Origin: Labrenzia sp. R4_2
GTDB lineage: Bacteria > Pseudomonadota > Alphaproteobacteria > Rhizobiales > Stappiaceae
Direction of reading: 5' to 3'
Assembly (NCBI RefSeq): GCF_017743865.1
Contig: NZ_JAGHRJ010000014.1
Location: forward strand, 1-64,000
Length of the DNA stretch: 64,000 nucleotides
A program made the position numbers and the translations under genes. Shown in pieces: positions 60,881 to 64,000 of the stretch (positions are counted from its first letter, which is position 1; the number at the start of each line of letters is the position of its first letter). The notes beneath the pieces were generated by a model. The model had not been told where the DNA came from, made no database searches, and worked only from the letters and a program-made list of their open reading frames with translations.

Positions 60881-62293
60881 CTAACTTGCAGGCAAGAACC
60901 AGTCCCGGGCATTTTCGTAGCAGATGCGGCGGATAAGACCGTCGCTCAGCTCTTTATGCGCGGGGATAGATCCATCCTCGACCCATCGGCCAACCATCCG
61001 GCATACCAGCCGCCGGTAATATTCGTGCCTTGGGAATGACAGGAAAGACCGGGAATCGGTCAGCATGCCGATAAAACGTGAGAGGAGGCCCATCTGGGCA
61101 ACCTGCGTGAGTTGCCGTTCCATTCCGTCCAGCTGATCATTGTACCACCAGCCTGGCCCTGCCTGGATTTTGCCCGGTTCAGACCCATCCTGGAAGTTGC
61201 CGGCAATCGTCACCAGCATCTCGTTGTGGATCGGGTTGAGCGCATAAAGGATGGTGCGCGGAAGGCCTTTTCGGGAATTGATCAGGTCGAGCACGGAATT
61301 GAGCGACGCACCGATCCCGGCATCTGACATGCAATCGCCGCCAACATCGGGGCCAAGAGCCCTAAACAGGCGGCTGTTCTGATTGCGCAGGACACCAATG
61401 TGGTACTGCATGACGATGCCGCGCTCGGCATAAGCTTCACCCAGTTCAATCAGCACCGCCGCTTTGAAGTCAGCGGCATCTTGCGCCGACATGGGCCAGC
61501 CGTTTTGCCCGCTCCGCAGGATGATATCGAGTTCACGAGGAGGCCGCTTTTCAAAGGCCGGTAAATCGTTGAGACCGTGATCCGCCGCCTTGCAGCCGAG
61601 AGACACAAAAAAATCGAGCCGGTTCAGCAGAGCCGCAATCAGCGTGTCGAAACTGTCGACTGCAATGCCGCTGGTCTCACCGAGTTTGCGGCAATAAGCG
61701 GCAAATCCTGGAGCTGTGGGAACGAGGGCTTTGTCCGGCCGGAAACTCGGGGCCACTGGAAACGGAAAGTTCGGATCGGATTGCAGGGTGGCATGTGAGG
61801 CAAGGTCGTCTGTCGGATCGTCTGTCGTGCCCACATATTCGACCTTCATGGAGGTCAATAGGCCCCGGGCACTATGGCTCGGCTGCTGCAAGGCAGCATT
61901 GGCGAGCTCCCAGACTTCATCCGCAGTTTCGGGCCCAAAAATGCCATCCCATTGAAAGTAGCGCTGCAGTTCCAGATGGGTCCAGTGATAGAGGGGATTG
62001 CCCAGGCAATGCGGGATGGTTTGCGCGAAGGCATCGAATTTGTCCCGATAGTCCGCTGCACCTGTCACGAGCTCTTCAGGCACCCCGTTCCAGCGCATGG
62101 CGCGCCACTTGTAGTGATCACCCTCCAGCCAGATTTCTCCAATCGACCGCCAGGATTTATTTTCCGCAATGGCTGCCGGATCCAGATGATTGTGAAAGTC
62201 GACGATCGGAAGATGCTTGGCAACGTCATTGTAGAGGCGACGGCTGGCCGAGGTATCAAGCAGAAAGTCCGGGCCGAGAAAGGGTGCAGTCAT
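60881..62293 (-). CDS. uxaC: Glucuronate (uronate) isomerase
   Basis: A 470-residue amidohydrolase-fold isomerase. Family features are the metal-binding IVDFHNHLDP (about 30-39) near the N-terminus, VEYVGTTDDPTDD and LTDSRSFLSFPRHEYYRR near the C-terminus. It converts D-glucuronate to D-fructuronate and D-galacturonate to D-tagaturonate. It follows the reductase gene by 16 nt in a minus-strand operon. It is convergent with the rid gene, 5 nt between stops. Length matches E. coli UxaC (470). Confidence 0.92.
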   Translation of the reverse strand: MTAPFLGPDFLLDTSASRRLYNDVAKHLPIVDFHNHLDPAAIAENKSWRSIGEIWLEGDHYKWRAMRWNGVPEELVTGAADYRDKFDAFAQTIPHCLGNPLYHWTHLELQRYFQWDGIFGPETADEVWELANAALQQPSHSARGLLTSMKVEYVGTTDDPTDDLASHATLQSDPNFPFPVAPSFRPDKALVPTAPGFAAYCRKLGETSGIAVDSFDTLIAALLNRLDFFVSLGCKAADHGLNDLPAFEKRPPRELDIILRSGQNGWPMSAQDAADFKAAVLIELGEAYAERGIVMQYHIGVLRNQNSRLFRALGPDVGGDCMSDAGIGASLNSVLDLINSRKGLPRTILYALNPIHNEMLVTIAGNFQDGSEPGKIQAGPGWWYNDQLDGMERQLTQVAQMGLLSRFIGMLTDSRSFLSFPRHEYYRRLVCRMVGRWVEDGSIPAHKELSDGLIRRICYENARDWFLPAS

Positions 62294-62309
62294 GAAAAGG
62301 TCCTTGGAG

Positions 62310-63737
62310 CTACGCTGCCAGTGCTGCGCGCGCGCCGTCTTGTTTCAGTGTTTTGTAGGCGTCTGTCACCTGCTGGACAAAAGCGGGCTCGGCAGGAAGG
62401 TCAGATCCAAAGATACCGGCCAGCAACATCATGTTCAGCACATAATCATCATCGTCTGATCCCGCGACAAGTTCCTTGATGCGGCCGGCGTGCGGGTCGT
62501 TGACGGGCAGGTCTGCACCGGTCTCTGAAGTGCCCCGGCAGTACCGCATCCAACCGGCTACGGCCAACGCAGACAGCTGCCAGGGGCGGTCTGCTTCCAT
62601 ATGACGTCTGATTGGCGCCAAAAGCCGTTGCGGCAGTTTCTGGCTGCCGTCCGATGCGATTTGCGTGGTTTTGTGGCGAAGGGCCTGATTGGAAAAACGC
62701 GTGATCAGTTCGTCGCCGTAGGCAGAGATATCGAAGCCACCTGGAACGGACAAAGTTGGGGCTTGCTCGCCCATCATGAGGTTTTGGGTCGCGGTTTTGA
62801 AGACAGGATCAGCCATGCAATCGGCAATCGTCTCCTTGCCGGCAAGAGCGCCAAGATACGCCAGGAACGAGTGGCTGCCGTTCAGCATGCGCAGCTTGAT
62901 CTCTTCATAGGGTTCGACGTCGGGGACGAAACTTGCCCCTGCCAAATCCCAGCTGGGCTTTTCTCCGGCAAAACTGTCTTCAATCACCCATTGCCTGAAC
63001 GGTTCACACAAGATGCCGTTGGGGTCGGGCGCGCCGAGCGCGCCAGTCAGCTTCTCAAAAGACGCCTCGGTCATGGCCGGCGTAATACGATCGACCATGG
63101 AACTGGGAAACCGGCAGTTTTCAAAGATCCAGTCTTTCAGCTCGGGATCCCGTTCTTCGGCAAACTCAAGAACGGCCGTTCTGCAGAGTTTGCCGTTTGA
63201 AGGGAGATTGTCGCAGGACAGAATTGTAAGCCCGGGCAGCTCCTGTTGGCTTCTCAGGCGCAAGCCCTCGACCAAAAGGCCGATGGCCGTCTTGGGATCG
63301 GTTGGCTGTTTGAGGTCGGCCGCGATGCCAGCATTTTCAATATCGAGGTACCCGCGAGTGAGGCCGTAGCCCTTCTCTGTGATCGTCAAAGTGATCACGC
63401 GCAGATCCGGATCGCAGATCTGGGCAATCAGTGCGCCGATGCCATCGCGATGGGGATGCAGTGTCTTGATTACGGCGCCGACTTGCCTGAGCGCAAGGGT
63501 ATCGTCAGACATTTCACCGACCGTGAACAAACCGCCCGCCTTATCAAGCGCGGAGAGTTCGTCTGCTCCCGAGTTCAATCGGGCAACCACCATGCCCCAG
63601 TCGCTTTTGTTTTGGCGCAATAACTCGTCTTGAAAGACCGCAGTATGCGCCTTGGCAAAGGCACCAAACCCAATATGAAATACGCGGGTCTTAAGTAAGC
63701 TGCGATCATAGTCGGGGAGGGAGAGGTTTACGGACAT
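62310..63737 (-). CDS. uxuB: Mannitol dehydrogenase family protein, probably fructuronate reductase
   Basis: A 475-residue polyol-specific long-chain dehydrogenase. An N-terminal Rossmann-like start is FHIGFGAFAKAHTAVF, and the signature K-x4-N-x2-H is seen in KLRMLNGSHSF (about 283-293). Pairing with uxaC in one operon supports reduction of D-fructuronate to D-mannonate with NADH; mannitol or tagaturonate specificity cannot be excluded by sequence reading. The ATG lies 11 nt after the upstream stop with only a weak ribosome site. Confidence 0.84.
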   Translation of the reverse strand: MSVNLSLPDYDRSLLKTRVFHIGFGAFAKAHTAVFQDELLRQNKSDWGMVVARLNSGADELSALDKAGGLFTVGEMSDDTLALRQVGAVIKTLHPHRDGIGALIAQICDPDLRVITLTITEKGYGLTRGYLDIENAGIAADLKQPTDPKTAIGLLVEGLRLRSQQELPGLTILSCDNLPSNGKLCRTAVLEFAEERDPELKDWIFENCRFPSSMVDRITPAMTEASFEKLTGALGAPDPNGILCEPFRQWVIEDSFAGEKPSWDLAGASFVPDVEPYEEIKLRMLNGSHSFLAYLGALAGKETIADCMADPVFKTATQNLMMGEQAPTLSVPGGFDISAYGDELITRFSNQALRHKTTQIASDGSQKLPQRLLAPIRRHMEADRPWQLSALAVAGWMRYCRGTSETGADLPVNDPHAGRIKELVAGSDDDDYVLNMMLLAGIFGSDLPAEPAFVQQVTDAYKTLKQDGARAALAA

Positions 63738-63748
63738 AATTTAAAGGC

Positions 63749-64000
63749 TCAAACAAAGAAAAGGGGTGTCTCCGTGCTGGTCGGAGCTCCGTTGACAACC
63801 AGCGGAGAAGACCCGGCAAGCCAGAGGTCGACTTGATCATAGGCGGGCTTGTAAGTGCCACTCATATGCCAGTTCAGCATAACCGTTGTGCTGTTTCGTG
63901 ACAGGGTCATGCGTGTCAGACAATGGTCTGAGACAAGAGCATTGGCAGAGACACCATCATCATCATAAGCACGGTTCTCGCGCGCTGGGGCATCTGGGTC
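63749..64000 (-). CDS. 3' end of a possible GH31-type glycoside hydrolase, cut by window edge
   Basis: The minus-strand frame is open from the window end to TGA at 63749-63751, giving 83 C-terminal residues. The segment ENRAYDDDGVSANAL resembles the Y-x-D-D-G motif of the C-terminal beta domain in family 31 glycosidases (alpha-glucosidases, alpha-xylosidases), followed by beta-strand-like sequence. It ends 11 nt before the uxuB-like start, so it is probably in the uronate operon and may release sugars or uronates from oligosaccharides. The assignment to GH31 is tentative. Confidence 0.45.
   Translation of the reverse strand, partial: DPDAPARENRAYDDDGVSANALVSDHCLTRMTLSRNSTTVMLNWHMSGTYKPAYDQVDLWLAGSSPLVVNGAPTSTETPLFFV

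Noticed and set aside
1..64000. CRISPR arrays, tRNA or rRNA genes, insertion sequences, prophage or conjugation genes
   Set aside because: No tandem spaced repeats, no cloverleaf-like tRNA sequence noticed, and no transposase, integrase, capsid or Tra-like protein among the readable genes.

Overview
The window looks like chromosomal DNA from a metabolically versatile, probably marine alphaproteobacterium. The inference rests on tightly packed GC-rich operons with 4-nt stop/start overlaps, a TRAP transporter, form II CO-dehydrogenase-like genes, carnitine catabolism with a fused dehydrogenase/thioesterase, and an aminobenzoyl-CoA pathway. Roseibium/Labrenzia-like Stappiaceae or neighbours fit best, but nothing here is decisive for genus. 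I saw no tRNA, rRNA, CRISPR array, transposase, integrase or phage gene.

Layout. (1) 237-6939, minus: three genes of the transglutaminase / circularly permuted ATP-grasp / alpha-E / DUF2126 set, a predicted but uncharacterised amide-ligase system. (2) 7143-8606, minus: an exported subtilisin-like protease and a possible 33-residue membrane peptide. (3) 8790-21908: a divergent catabolic locus around a GntR/HutC regulator. The minus arm encodes a tautomerase-SnoaL fusion, HyuB, HyuA, an isochorismatase-fold protein, an isocitrate-lyase-family enzyme and a fumarate-reductase-like flavoprotein. The plus arm encodes the regulator, LeuC/LeuD-like hydro-lyase subunits and a DctPQM TRAP transporter. 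Together they suggest import, ring opening, desaturation, hydration and C-C cleavage of an unidentified substituted succinate or cyclic amide. (4) 22025-29367: gamma-butyrobetaine/L-carnitine degradation to glycine betaine, with a GlxA/CdhR-type regulator. (5) 29499-40086: a quinone-oxidoreductase-like gene, then a NarL-type response regulator, hybrid histidine kinase and FIST sensor beside a coxG-S-L-M operon with the form II AYRGAGR signature, then pfkB. (6) 40083-48399: a PAS-LuxR regulator, an oligopeptide-type ABC importer, an aldehyde dehydrogenase and a short-chain dehydrogenase. (7) 48637-60875: a MarR-controlled operon for 2-aminobenzoate (anthranilate) degradation through its CoA thioester, with CoA ligase, two-domain monooxygenase/reductase, beta-oxidation-type enzymes, a Liv-type ABC importer and a Rid-family protein. 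(8) 60881-64000, minus: hexuronate genes uxaC and a uxuB-like gene, and the 3' end of a possible GH31 glycosidase cut by the window edge.

The most unusual parts are the Hyu/LeuCD/ICL locus, whose isochorismatase-fold protein lacks the family cysteine, and the heme/NO-type FIST two-component module sharing a divergent intergenic region with form II cox genes. The Rid protein in the aminobenzoate operon also lacks the canonical catalytic arginine. Assignments come from reading motifs and gene context; no database search was run.
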